A DNA stretch of 52,873 bases from Mesostigma viride (Eukaryota; Streptophyta; Mesostigmatophyceae; Mesostigmatales; Mesostigmataceae), in assembly GCA_009746045.1 (NCBI GenBank), contig RPFO01001915.1:1-52873 (forward strand), read 5' to 3'. The position numbers were made by a program, and so were the translations under genes. Numbering within the stretch: position 1 is the first letter of the stretch; every line of letters starts with the position of its first letter. Below are positions 40,968 through 50,632 of this stretch, in pieces. The notes under the pieces were generated by a model. The model was not told where the DNA came from. It did not search any database and saw only the letters and a list, made by a program, of their open reading frames with translations.

Positions 40968-43900
40968 TCATCGCTTGCCAGGTCGATATGAAGGAATGTT
41001 GTCCCAGCTGGCGCCTTCCTTCAGGAGAGTAACATGTTCTCTAGCGAACTTCAGAGGGAAACGAAACTTTTGCTCGCACTCATTACTCCAACCGAGGTCG
41101 TGCCCTTCATCAAACCATCTGAACACCACCTTCTCCCTCTCTTTGCCCAGGAGGGTGCCAAAGAGCGGAAAATCTTCCTTCTTGGGGTACTTGTGCTCCC
41201 AGTTTATGCACACGTCGTCTACCCATTTCGAACTCCAACCTCCGCGACTCAGTTTCGCGCCATCCATAAAGCGCATCCGGACGTCCGGCCGAACGTCCCT
41301 GATTCGGTTTTCGGCCGTCGCATCTCTGCCCTGACCACCACCCTTCTGCGGCTGTGCAGGTTCGTCGGCACCCTCCGTCTCCTGCCCCGCCCCTCGCCTG
41401 CCCCCTCCCCGACGTTTTGCCTTCTGCCCCTGCGCAGCCGCCGCCTCTGCCATCAACTCTTCGTACGTTTTTTCTGGCTGACCGCACGGTAAGGCTGGTG
41501 CGTGGTTGGTGCGTTGGGTGGGAGCTCGTCCCCTCCCGCCCCCGGTTGTGCAACTGGTTCGCCGACCGCGGCCTGGCCAACAACACGGCCGGCCTCTCCG
41601 GACACAGTCCCAGACGCGGATCCACGGGGAAACCGAACTGGAGTTTCTTCTTCGCCTTTCCCTGCACGTAAGCACATGCCAATTAACATGAATACGGAAG
41701 GGTCGTGTGAGAAATCAATGAAGCCATGGACTGATGCAAAAAAACTTATGTAGAAATATATTAAGGTACTTATTAAACTCGTTTATTGAAAATGAAATTT
41801 ACCGGCCGAATGTACCGTTGGAGCGTGGAAGGGCATCCTTGGTCGATCGAAGATATCCGTCAATGTCAACGGTGCGGTCGATGTCCCTGGCGGCGCCTCA
41901 ACATCGACCACCTCAGTCGGGCGCATCAATCCGGCAAACGCCGGCCCTCCACCTGAGACTGTCGGCGGACCCTCCACGTTACGAGCCTCCAATACCCTCT
42001 TCTGCAGTGGGGTGCTCGCAACAAAATCCGTGTCAGCCGACGGCTCCGGATCGTCATCCTCATTCAGCAGTATCGTGTTCGGGCATTGCTCCATCCCCGT
42101 CGAGCGGGGGGGCAAAGTCATCACAACCGTCCTTCCTGACGACGGTACGGGATCGTCACCCAGACCCAAAGAAACCGAGGCGAGGGCGGGGGTCCCCTCA
42201 ACCGGGGGTCCCCATGAATCCTGACGAGGCCTCATTCCCATCTGTCGGACACGACCGCCTCCCGTAAATCGGGAACGCCCGCCGGCGCTACCAGTAACAG
42301 GCCGCGAGCCTGCTTCCTGCTGGCGATCCCCATCCTCATCACAGATACGCCCGCCGGCGTTTCCAGTAACAGCTGCGAGCCTCCTTCCTGCTGGCGATCC
42401 CCCTCCTCATCACAGATACGCCCGCCGGCGTTTCCAGTAACAGGCCGCGAGCCTCCTTCCTGCTGGCGATCCCCCTCCTCATCACAGATACGCCCGCCGG
42501 CGTTTCCAGTAACAGGCCTCGAGCCTCCCTCCCGCTGGCGATCCCCCTCCTCGTCACAGATACGCCCGCCGGCGTTTCCAACGACAGGCCTCGAGTCTCC
42601 TTCACCAGCACGCTGGCGCTTACCTCCCCCCCTGTTGTCTTCATCCCCCCCATTGTCTCATCACGCAAGCCTCCATCACCCCGACTGCGCTTTTTCCCTC
42701 CCCTTCCATCTCCTCCCCCGTCCCTCTCCCCCTCCCCCTCCTCCCATCTCCCCATCCCCATCCCCTTTCTCCCCCTCCGCCTGCCCCTCACCCATCCCGG
42801 GCGGGTGCCCCTCAGCAATATCCTCCTCCTCGTCCTCCTCGTCCTCCTCGTCCTCCTCGTCCTCCTCGTCCTCCTCGTCCTCCTCCTCCTCCTCATCCTC
42901 CTCCTCCTCATCCTCCTCCTTCTCATCCTCATCCGCCTCCCCCTCTTCCCCCTTCTCCGAATCATCATCCTCATCAGACGAAGAATCGTCGTCGGAAAAG
43001 TATTTGAGGCCTTCCCACCCATCTTCAACAAGCCAATATTTGATAAGGCGGACCAGGCGCTTCCACCGGCGGATATGGGCGGGCTCCCCGAACACCAGCA
43101 GAACTCTGCAGGGTCCCCTAAAAAGGGCGTTGGTCATCTTGTCAACCACATCCCACACGACCGGGCTCAAATGCGAGGAGGGTTTGGGAATGTTGCTCTC
43201 CTCCGGAATGCAGTCTGCGTCCCACTTGCGCAGGTTCCTCCACTTCTCGTTGCTGTCAGCTGCCAGGTCCAGCACAGCAAACGCCTGGTCCTCCAGCGAC
43301 CGAGGAATTTTGTAATTCCCCGCGCACAACTCGTCCACCACCTTCGTCACCACCAGATCCTTTCTTTTTTCGTTTTCCTTCCATGTCATTGTCCTGTATG
43401 CGATCCAGTCGGATCCCATCCTCACCCCCTTCCAATCGCTGTAGGCTTCCAACCTTTCCTTCCACCCCTTCTTGGCCTTGGTAGTCCCCTCCTCCGCCGC
43501 CTCCTCGACCTCCTTCTCGACCTCCGCCGCCGCCTCCTGTGGCACACCCAGCAGATGTTTGGTCTTCACCCCCAAATCGTCATACAAATGACGGGGGTGG
43601 GAAGCGAGCAGCCCTCTCGGGAACTTCCAGTCCTTCTGGTCGACCACTTTCCTTTTAGCCGGCGGAAGGTCCCTCAGCGTGAGAATGATCGCCCTCATGG
43701 CCGTGACGACCACCCGCCAAAAGTCTCTGGTCAGGCGGCAGTCGGCGATGAACTTGTCGAGGTCCGTGGCGAAGGTGCCCTTCAGCTTCACGCCAAACAC
43801 GTGCTCCCTCACCAATACGGGGTCGAAAGTCCCGTTTAGTTGTTTGCAAGCGGCCATCAGCTCGGGGTTCTCCAGGAACTTGATGTGGGCGAATTGCTTT

Positions 43901-46900
43901 GCCGCCTCTATCAAATTCTTGGCGACTTCCATTATTTTTATCAGGTTGCTGGGAGGGGCCTCACAGGACATGATCGGCGCTTGGATCAGGCTGTCGAAGT
44001 ACTGGAAACTCGCAAGTTCCCGATGCGCGGTGAAAATGGACAGTTCGTGCGCCTTGTCTTTAGGGCGCGTGTCAAGGAAGTCTTGCCGAGCCGCGATATC
44101 CTGTGCGATCGCCGGCTTGCCGTCGACAGCGGGCTTCAAAGGGTCCTCACACCAGAACAGCCAGCGCTGCATGAAGTTCTTCTGGTCCGGCCCCCACTTG
44201 TCCGTCTCTTCAGCCCCTCCTGCCTTGTCGCCTGCGCCGTCCCCTTCGGCCTTGGCTTGCTCTCCTTTCTGCCAAAAGGGCTTCACAATCGCCCAGATCT
44301 TGCCGTACAGAGGAGTTGGGAGAGACACGCCCTTCCCTCTCTTGACGGGTCCATATGCCTGGTAGGCCCGGTGCACATCCCCCAGCGCTGAGCCCCACGT
44401 TGCCTTGGCTTGGGCTGTGTCCTCGGCGTTCATGGCGTTCCCGAGCTGCCTGACAACTTCGATCATCTTGCCGACTTGTTCGGTAACCTGCATCCCCGTA
44501 GGGCAACAACGCGCAGAGACACATCGACAGTCCTCCCAAATAAGCACAACTCAACTGAGAACAAGAATACGACTGACAGAAACGCCGGCGGTCGCATCTT
44601 GACCAAAATATGGCATGCTAAGGTGGAACATGAAAACCCCTTATAGAAACGCCGGCGGTCGCATCTTGACCGAACTAATGGCATACTGAAATTAACACAA
44701 GAAAACCACTTATAGAAACGCCGGCGGTCGCAACCTGGCTTACCTTCTGTTCACGGATCTGCCACCAGGTCGGCAGGATGGTCTCACCCTTGAGCATCTG
44801 CACGTCCACCCCCCGAAATTCGTCCAATCAGTTGCCCACTCCTCCAGCTTCGCCGCGGCCACGGTCTTCGTGACCTCCTGCTCCTTCCCTCCCCGCGCAA
44901 CGACCCTGAGCTTTTCCGCCTTCATGAAACCATTCAGCATTGCCTGGTACCACACAGATCTTTGGTCCACCGTCATATTGTCGGTGACCAGTTCGAATTT
45001 CACCGATTTGATGAGTGTGGTAAAGTGGTTCCCGTCCAGCACGAGAAAGCCGCAAATGGCTGGCGGCAACGGTGGCTTCTTCTCGAATGGAGCCATCTCC
45101 CAGGCGGACTTGCACAAACTGTCCAAAAGCGCGGCCTTTCTCACGTCCACGGGCTTAAGATCGTCCAGCAAATCGGCCCGTCCTGTCAGAACCGCGGTGG
45201 AAGCAGCTTCGGCCATTCCCTTGGCCGAGCTCGTTCGCAGGTAGATATCAATTTCTTCGTCAGTCATTGCGCGAGCGTAGCCAGCCTTCATTGTCCGTGC
45301 CCCCCCATCTCCCCGAAGAGTTGCGCGAGCTGACGCTGGGTGCCTTCCTTTTTCATCCAGTCATGAAAAGTGTTGGGGCACCGGTCAGCCAAAAACTGGA
45401 ACGAGTACCGCCACACAGGAATCACCAGCTTGTCGTGGCCGTAGTCGGACTCCGAGTTTGCAAAAATGGTGGCGTTCTGCTCGGCTCTAGACAGATGCAA
45501 GTCTCGTGCGAGGAGCTTCTGAGGCCCCACGAACAGGTTCCTTGTCCACACCCGATTTCGATGCACCAAGGCTTTGGACATCTCATCGAGGTCCCGAGGC
45601 TGAACGGCAAGCTGCTTCCGTAACCGTTTGCCCTTCGCGATCTCATCGTTCACATCCAGGATGTCATCATCATCCTGCGACACCGGGGACTTCTCCCATT
45701 TCTCAAGCAGAGACACGGGAGCATCCGCAACCTCCACCTCCTTTCCTTTCCCCTTTCCCTTCAGCGCCTTCCCCTTGTAGGTCGCAAGTGCTTCGGAGAG
45801 TCCCTTCTGGTGTTCGTCGACGGCAGCAGTCCACGTACTATCTATTTTCATGTTCTCGCGGCGCGCGTGCTGGTCGAGGCTGATTGAGTACAGGATGGCC
45901 GCGTGGGTCGCCCTCTCGGCCTGCACGTACTGCAGTGATGCGAAAAAATCAGGAAAGCATAACCAAAAGGAATAAAGTAAATGTCGATTGAGAAACGCCG
46001 GCCGTCGCAACCTACATGAAACCTGAACCTCAACATCAAAGCCCCCCTCACAACAGAGGTATACTTACCTCGTTCCCCTTAACAATGATATGAAAAAATC
46101 AGGAAAGCATAACCGAAAGGAATAAAGTAAATGTCACACTTGAGAAACGCCGGCCGTCGCAACCTAGATGAAACCTAAACCTCAAGATCAGAGCCCCCCT
46201 CACAACAGAGGTACACTTGGCTCATTTCCCTCAACGATGCGAAATCAGGAAAGGAAGTAAGTGTTAGTCAAAAGGAAGTAAGTGTCACACTTAAGAAACG
46301 CCGGCCGTCGCAACCTACATGAAACGTGGACCTCAAGAACAAAGCCCCCCTCACAACAGAGGTAGACTTACCTCATTCCCCTCAACCGCTGCTGCTTCAG
46401 CCGCTTTCTTCGACCCCTTCGCGATCTTCGGAGACTTGTCCCGGCGGGCATCGTGTTCCTTCAACATCTTGATCAGAGTCTTGGCGTCCTTCTCCGTCAC
46501 CGTCAACAGTTTACACTTCCTCTCCTTCCCTTTGCCCTCGAACAGGTTCTCCTGCATCCACTTTATCAAGGCCTTGGCGCTCGGGATCTCCTCAGGCTGT
46601 GTGGCGCCATCGGGCCGGCACGCATTCTTCACGATCAACTCAGCGACTTGATGGAGAGTCATCATCTGGTTCCGTACCTCAGGTGGGGCTGTTTCCGTTC
46701 TCACCTCGGCCACAACCCACTTTGCCAACTTCTTCAGTTGATAAGCATCCGCTTGCTCCTTAAAGCGTGTCATTTTCGCAGTATCGCCGTCGCTTCCACC
46801 CGCGCCCTCTGACACAGGCTCACCGACAGCGATAGCCCCCTCTCCCTGGAGATTTGCCCCACCCTGACGACCGGCTTCCTGCAAGAACATTATCAACGGA

Positions 46901-48063
46901 AGATTTTTAATGTAAGAAAAGTGTAAAGAAACGCCGGCCGTCGTAACTCTGTCCATTGAGGACGAACCTAAACTTTCGATTACTAAGTCAACGGTAACTT
47001 ACCCTTCCCCCCTCTGCAGTGGAACCACCGTAAGATCCACTTCCCCTCCTGTCACCGCCCTCTTGCTGCTCGAACGGACTTCCCTGTAAAAATAGCAAAC
47101 GCGATTGTCCATTCACAAGAAAAAAATTACTACAAAAATAAACAAGGATATACGCACGCAAACCTTTTCAATACAAGTAAACCGGAGAGGAATCTGACGC
47201 ACTCATGTACCTGGGTGCTTCCCGCCATTGAGCGGGCTTCTCTTGCACCAACATCCTCTTGCCGGCCCTGCGAACATTTCAACGGAAAGTAAAAATCCGC
47301 TTAGTTGTCGGAAATGACATGTCTGGCGAATATTGCAAAAAAATGCGTATTGTATTTCACGACATCAATTTAATGGGCGGAGACTTACGAAGATCGGCCC
47401 GCCACCTTCCAAATTGCCCAGCGTCATATCGAAAACATCGAGGACTTCCCCTCCATCGACCCCCTTCCCCCTTCCCCTCTGCCGCGGCGGGGGCATATCG
47501 CCCGTCGCGACCGGCTTGGAAGTCGCGGGGGGATCCCTTGCGGTTGAGGGCACTGCGGCCGACTCGTGCACACTCTCCCCCCTCTTTTGGGCTACTGCGG
47601 CAGGCGCGGCATGGGAGGGCGCGGCGGCTACTGTCTCTGGCGCATTCTGAGCCAACCGACGCAACCTTAGCTCCTGCTGGAGCAGGGTTTCGAAACGAGG
47701 CATGAATGTGCGCTTGGAGGTATAAGGCACCTTGGCGACTTCAGGTTTGTCATTAAGGATGTCTTGGTACAGCGCGAATTGCTGTTCACGAGTGCCATTC
47801 GCGAGTCGCTCAAACCGCTCAATCTGAATCCGCTTAACCGGATCGTCCACCATCTCAAGACCACCGTGGTACTCATCCTTCCCAGTGACCGCGGCAAAGC
47901 TGACACCAGATTCCACCATTGGGGGCGGCGTGCCCTCCCTTGCACGCTTGTGAGGAGGCTGTTGTGGGGAGGCGCCTTGGGCCTGAACTGGTTGCCCTTC
48001 TGACCCTTCCCCCCTAGGGGGAGAGTCGCCGACCACCTGCGATGTAGGGCCGCCCTTTTCCAT
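40968..48063 (-). CDS. Very large unrecognised protein (about 1,960 residues), seven exons
   Basis: Exons on the minus strand: 48063-47389, 47267-47211, 47083-47003, 46878-46372, 45929-44744, 44487-41803, 41661-40968. All six introns are GT-AG and all phases fit (0,0,0,0,0,1) provided single bases are added at homopolymers: G7 at 45300-45306, G6 at 44809-44814, A6 at 41468-41473, plus four net bases in exon 6 (G-rich 42690-42800, G7 at 42645-42651, and a 71-base repeat unit near 42390). Visible regions: Pro/Arg-rich start, helical segments, a nuclear-signal-like KGKALKGKGKGKE, a long helical domain in exon 6 (LVREHVFGVKLKGTFATDLD; RRWKRLVRLIKYWLVEDGWE), a long Glu/Asp run, 24-residue repeats, and a last domain with KWVDDVCINWEHKYPKKEDF and RWFDEGHDLGWSNECEQKF. 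I recognise no family and no RT, integrase or polymerase motif. ATG follows TGTTGCAG directly. Confidence 0.6.
42260..42600 (-). repeat. 72-bp tandem repeats coding 24-residue repeats
   Basis: Four clear units and one partial in exon 6 of the large gene. In the coding frame each reads RPVTGNAGGRICDEEGDRQQ followed by EGGS. One unit (about 42361-42431) has 71 bases, which shifts the frame. Each unit contains GGAAACGCCGGCGGGCGTAT, which is the block's recurrent motif in reverse orientation. Confidence 0.85.
44488..44743 (-). repeat. Intron 5 of the large gene, a 67-70-bp tandem array
   Basis: Donor AAG/GTAAGCC at 44744/44743, acceptor GGGGATGCAG ending at 44488. Inside are two full units and one partial, each starting (GG/A)TGCGACCGCCGGCGTTTCT and ending CGGTCAA or TGGTCAA. 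Each unit also has an acceptor-like TTTCAG or CCTTAG before TATGCC/CATGCC. The recurrent motif is at 44579-44598, 44646-44665 and 44715-44734. Confidence 0.8.
45930..46371 (-). repeat. Intron 4 of the large gene, three tandem units of about 150 bp
   Basis: Donor GAG/GTAAGTC at 46372/46371, acceptor CGCATCACTGCAG ending at 45930. The three units start near 46371, 46218 and 46070. Each has ACCTCTGTTGTGAGGGGGGC, TTTCATGTAGGTTGCGACGG and TTTCCTGATTT. The last 15 coding bases of exon 4 (GTTGAGGGGAATGAG) recur at the start of units 2 and 3 with one to three changes, so the duplicated segment included the exon end and its donor. Unit 3 keeps a perfect GAG/GTAAGT. Confidence 0.85.
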
Positions 48064-48326
48064 CTGCAACACAAAACAAAAAAATTGGAAAAAACATACG
48101 AGTCAGCAGGAAGATGCGCCCCACGTCGCAACTCAATACAAAAAATGCATCATTATGTCAAGGTACAAACAACGTTATAATTCAGAATGAACAGAGATTC
48201 ATAACAAGAGAACGACGCACTAAAAGATGCGACCGCCGTCGCAACTTTCGTCAATTCACTCTCTATACAAACAACTCTATGTCCCTCATAAAGAATCAAT
48301 TGGCAAGGAAATGCAAAAAAATTCCG
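48064..48326. other. Spacer upstream of the large gene with two motif copies
   Basis: Recurrent motif copies at 48112-48131 (degenerate) and 48225-48244 (GCGA-CGGCGG-TCGC hairpin on the sense strand). Just before the ATG of the large gene the sense strand reads GTATGTTTTTTCC...TGTTGCAG, a possible 36-base intron or a trans-splice acceptor. Confidence 0.45.
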
Positions 48327-49019
48327 TTACCACCTCCGTCGACCCATAAGTGGTTCGCGAATGGGAAATCGCTGCTGATTTTCGGTCGAGCCCTTCACGG
48401 TATTTTCGAAATCTCGAGGCAAGGTTGCGCGGAAGAGGGCCCCCTCAATCATGCGTGCGATCGGACTGGCCATGGAAACGGATACCTGGTTCCTGGACTG
48501 CCTTGCACGGTCAACCATCTTGAAACTTCCCCGGAGAAGGAAATCAGACGTCAGACGGTTGAATATGCGAACGTCAAGATTTGACCAACCCATCATCCAT
48601 TCCACCACCTTCTCCGCGGCATCATGGAAGACCTGCCTCTCATCCGCCACTCCTCGAGACCCAAACACACAATCGGCCGTGTTATCGTCGTGCCTCTTAA
48701 GGCGAATGTTCACGTCCTCTTTGTCATCATCCATTTCCGACAGCCGAATTACAGCCCTTTTGGCTCCGTCCACTCCATCCTCAAGAAGGACGTCCATCTG
48801 CGCCCCTCCCACACAATTGTTGTCAACGTATTGTTGCAAATGACGGGAAATCATGTCCTTTCCAAAAGCTACGATGTGTTCCCCACACAGACCCATGTCG
48901 GTAATTGACAGCTTTTTACATTTCCTATCCCGGCACTTCTTTTCGGGATCCTTCTCAAAAATCCGGAAAACAGCGTCCTGATATGGACGTCCCCTTATGT
49001 CGACCGTCAGACTGGACAT
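48327..49019 (-). CDS. Unrecognised 230-residue protein with a C-X4-C-X10-C-X2-H finger
   Basis: Intronless ORF from ATG 49019 to TAA 48327. Residues about 28-50 are KKCRDRKCKKLSITDMGLCG followed by EH, a CCCH zinc-finger pattern with exactly the spacing found in the neighbouring 288-residue protein. The remainder is mixed helical (SEMDDDKEDVNIRLKRHDDN; VVEWMMGWSNLDVRIFNRLT). Function unknown; the short Cys/His module recalls the small C-X4-C zinc modules repeated in some plant and stramenopile proteins, which is only a resemblance. The ATG follows GGTTTCGCAG directly, and GGCCGGTATGTT lies 19 bases upstream, as in the 288-residue gene. An alternative is that the ORF continues by splicing at its 3' end (GTGGTAACGG), which I consider less likely. 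Confidence 0.6.
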   Translation of the reverse strand: MSSLTVDIRGRPYQDAVFRIFEKDPEKKCRDRKCKKLSITDMGLCGEHIVAFGKDMISRHLQQYVDNNCVGGAQMDVLLEDGVDGAKRAVIRLSEMDDDKEDVNIRLKRHDDNTADCVFGSRGVADERQVFHDAAEKVVEWMMGWSNLDVRIFNRLTSDFLLRGSFKMVDRARQSRNQVSVSMASPIARMIEGALFRATLPRDFENTVKGSTENQQRFPIREPLMGRRRW

Positions 49020-49134
49020 CTGCGAAACCAGAACATACCGGCCGCGAGTAGTTTATATTATTAAAAAAAACTGGCATTTATTAAGTCATCTTCATCTATT
49101 TATGCGAGCTAAAATTTGAAGAAAATGCAACAAA

Positions 49135-49154
49135 GAAACGCCCTGGGGCGCAAC
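49135..49154 (-). other. Recurrent motif, hairpin copy in spacer
   Basis: Sense strand GTTGCGCCCCAGGGCGTTTC. CGCC-CCAG-GGCG forms a 4-base stem with a tetraloop, followed by TTTCTTTG. It lies in the spacer between the 288- and 230-residue ORFs. Confidence 0.6.
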
Positions 49155-49274
49155 TTCCTCAACAACCACTTTCTACGTACAAACGAATGGCAATCACATC
49201 GACTACGATTGTCACTACATACGAATGTCCAGACAATATAATGTGTATGTAGAGGGGGGGCATTCAAGACCAGA

Positions 49275-49294
49275 GAAACGCCGGCGGGCGCAAC
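49275..49294 (-). other. Recurrent motif directly after a stop codon
   Basis: Sense strand GTTGCGCCCGCCGGCGTTTC, beginning about six bases after the TGA of the 288-residue ORF. CGCC-CGCC-GGCG can form a 4-base stem. Position suggests a 3'-end or processing signal. Confidence 0.6.
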
Positions 49295-49299
49295 TCATA

Positions 49300-50166
49300 T
49301 CAATATAGACTGTCCCGCGACTCGTTCCACTCTCTGCAGGTTTTGCAACAACCGATCGAGCGAACTCTCGGAACCTCTTTCGCCGCCATTTCATCGACAC
49401 GAGCGAACATCTCTTCTTTGGCGGCCACCAACTTTGCCTCCTTGTTGCCGGTGTCAGGATAGATTTCGGACCTCCTCGTCTTCATCGGGGCCACTCTCTC
49501 CAAATACTCTGCACACAGAGAATCCTGCTCCTCCTCCACAATCGCCTTCACGCCGGATACAATCGCTTTGGCTTTTGTTTCCACGCGAAAATCGAACTCT
49601 CGTTGAGTTATCAGCGGAATGTCGGCGAGTGCAAAACACATACGCCGATAAAGTTCGCTTACATCCGTGTCACGCGAGTCGGCAAAAGGTGTCGTCATCA
49701 AAAAGCATCTCAAGCTACTCCAACCATTTTCTTGGGCGCCGGCAACGTAGCCTCCCTTTGCCAAGTCCGCACCTGTCGCGGAGTCTTTGACTATCCAATC
49801 TTCAAGGAAGTACTCGTCTCCCCTGGTGAAATCAAAATTTACACCCACGACCTCTCCGACAGTCATGTCCAGGCGAAGTCGCAGGGCCCCCCCCGCCAAT
49901 CCAGGTCCGAGGGCGCCCGCCATTCCAAGTCCGCGACTGAGGGCATTTTCGATGTGACGAGAATGTTCTTCGTGCTTTCGGCAATACAAGTCAAATCCGA
50001 GAGCGGTTTTCTTGCAAGTGGACACATCACACTTGCGCGGCGCCCCTATTGAGCGAGCAACACTCTGAATGACAGTGGCAACCGCTTGGTGTTGTTGAAG
50101 TCGTTGCCAATCCTCCATCAGGAGGTGACTAGACGAATCGGACGAATCTTCCGTCGAACCGGACAT
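49300..50166 (-). CDS. Unrecognised 288-residue protein with a C-X4-C-X10-C-X2-H finger
   Basis: Intronless ORF from ATG 50166 to TGA 49300. The N-terminus is Ser/Asp-rich (MSGSTEDSSDSSS), then a helical stretch, then KCDVSTCKKTALGFDLYCRK plus H at about residues 44-65, the same finger spacing as in the adjacent 230-residue protein. The middle has RLDMTVGEVVGVNFDFTRGD and the C-terminus SIGCCKTCREWNESRDSLY, with two CxxC-type Cys pairs. The first codons (ATGTCCGGTTCGACGG) and the leader (GGCCGGTATGTT...CGCAG) resemble those of the 230-residue gene, so the two are probably ancient tandem paralogs. Function unknown. Confidence 0.65.
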   Translation of the reverse strand: MSGSTEDSSDSSSHLLMEDWQRLQQHQAVATVIQSVARSIGAPRKCDVSTCKKTALGFDLYCRKHEEHSRHIENALSRGLGMAGALGPGLAGGALRLRLDMTVGEVVGVNFDFTRGDEYFLEDWIVKDSATGADLAKGGYVAGAQENGWSSLRCFLMTTPFADSRDTDVSELYRRMCFALADIPLITQREFDFRVETKAKAIVSGVKAIVEEEQDSLCAEYLERVAPMKTRRSEIYPDTGNKEAKLVAAKEEMFARVDEMAAKEVPRVRSIGCCKTCREWNESRDSLY

Positions 50167-50277
50167 CTGCGACAAGTTACGATAACATACCGGCCCCGGA
50201 AAATAAAATTCAAAAAACGTTTTGAAATTTTTTTATTGTACTTGTTTATTAATACGAAGGTTTAAATTTGGCGCAAA

Positions 50278-50297
50278 GAAACGCCCCAAGGCGCAAC
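50278..50297 (-). other. Recurrent motif, hairpin copy 3' of the 66-residue ORF
   Basis: Sense strand GTTGCGCCTTGGGGCGTTTC, stem CGCC-TTGG-GGCG, about 33 bases after the TAG of the 66-residue ORF and followed by TTTG. Confidence 0.6.
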
Positions 50298-50330
50298 TTG
50301 TCGAACAGCAATATGGCGATAAAACATTAT

Positions 50331-50531
50331 CTATTCAATGTGCGATTGATGTGCTGAAACCTTCCAGACTTTGACACTGTCCGGTATCACCGGACTCGGA
50401 CGAGGAGTCGAGTCGGAAGCGAGCCAGTAATCCTCGACTATTTTTTTGATGTACAATGGAAGACTCCTTCCATTATGTCGAAGTGTGTCGGTCCTTTGCC
50501 TTTTGGCCAAACTCTCCTTAACCTCCACCAT
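50331..50531 (-). CDS. Small unrecognised 66-residue protein
   Basis: ATG 50531 to TAG 50331. MVEVKESLAKRQRTDTLRHN, SLPLYIKKIVEDYWLAS, then a Pro/Val-rich end. KRQR may be a nuclear localisation signal. Coding status is supported by position in a co-oriented array, a GCAG just upstream (CGCGCAG-GAA-ATG) and a motif hairpin just downstream; by length alone it would be weak. It may instead be an exon of a larger transcript. Confidence 0.45.
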   Translation of the reverse strand: MVEVKESLAKRQRTDTLRHNGRSLPLYIKKIVEDYWLASDSTPRPSPVIPDSVKVWKVSAHQSHIE

Positions 50532-50632
50532 TTCCTGCGCGTAGGAGGAAAATGATACGTTATAAACATTAAACATTAAACATTAAATATAACATCATAT
50601 AAACAAGTTATTACTCTACATTTCAAGTTTTT

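Noticed and set aside
45288-45291. ATGA overlap as translational coupling of two genes
   Set aside because: Adding one G in the preceding G7 run joins both frames into one exon whose length then fits the flanking splice phases, so this is a single exon with an indel.
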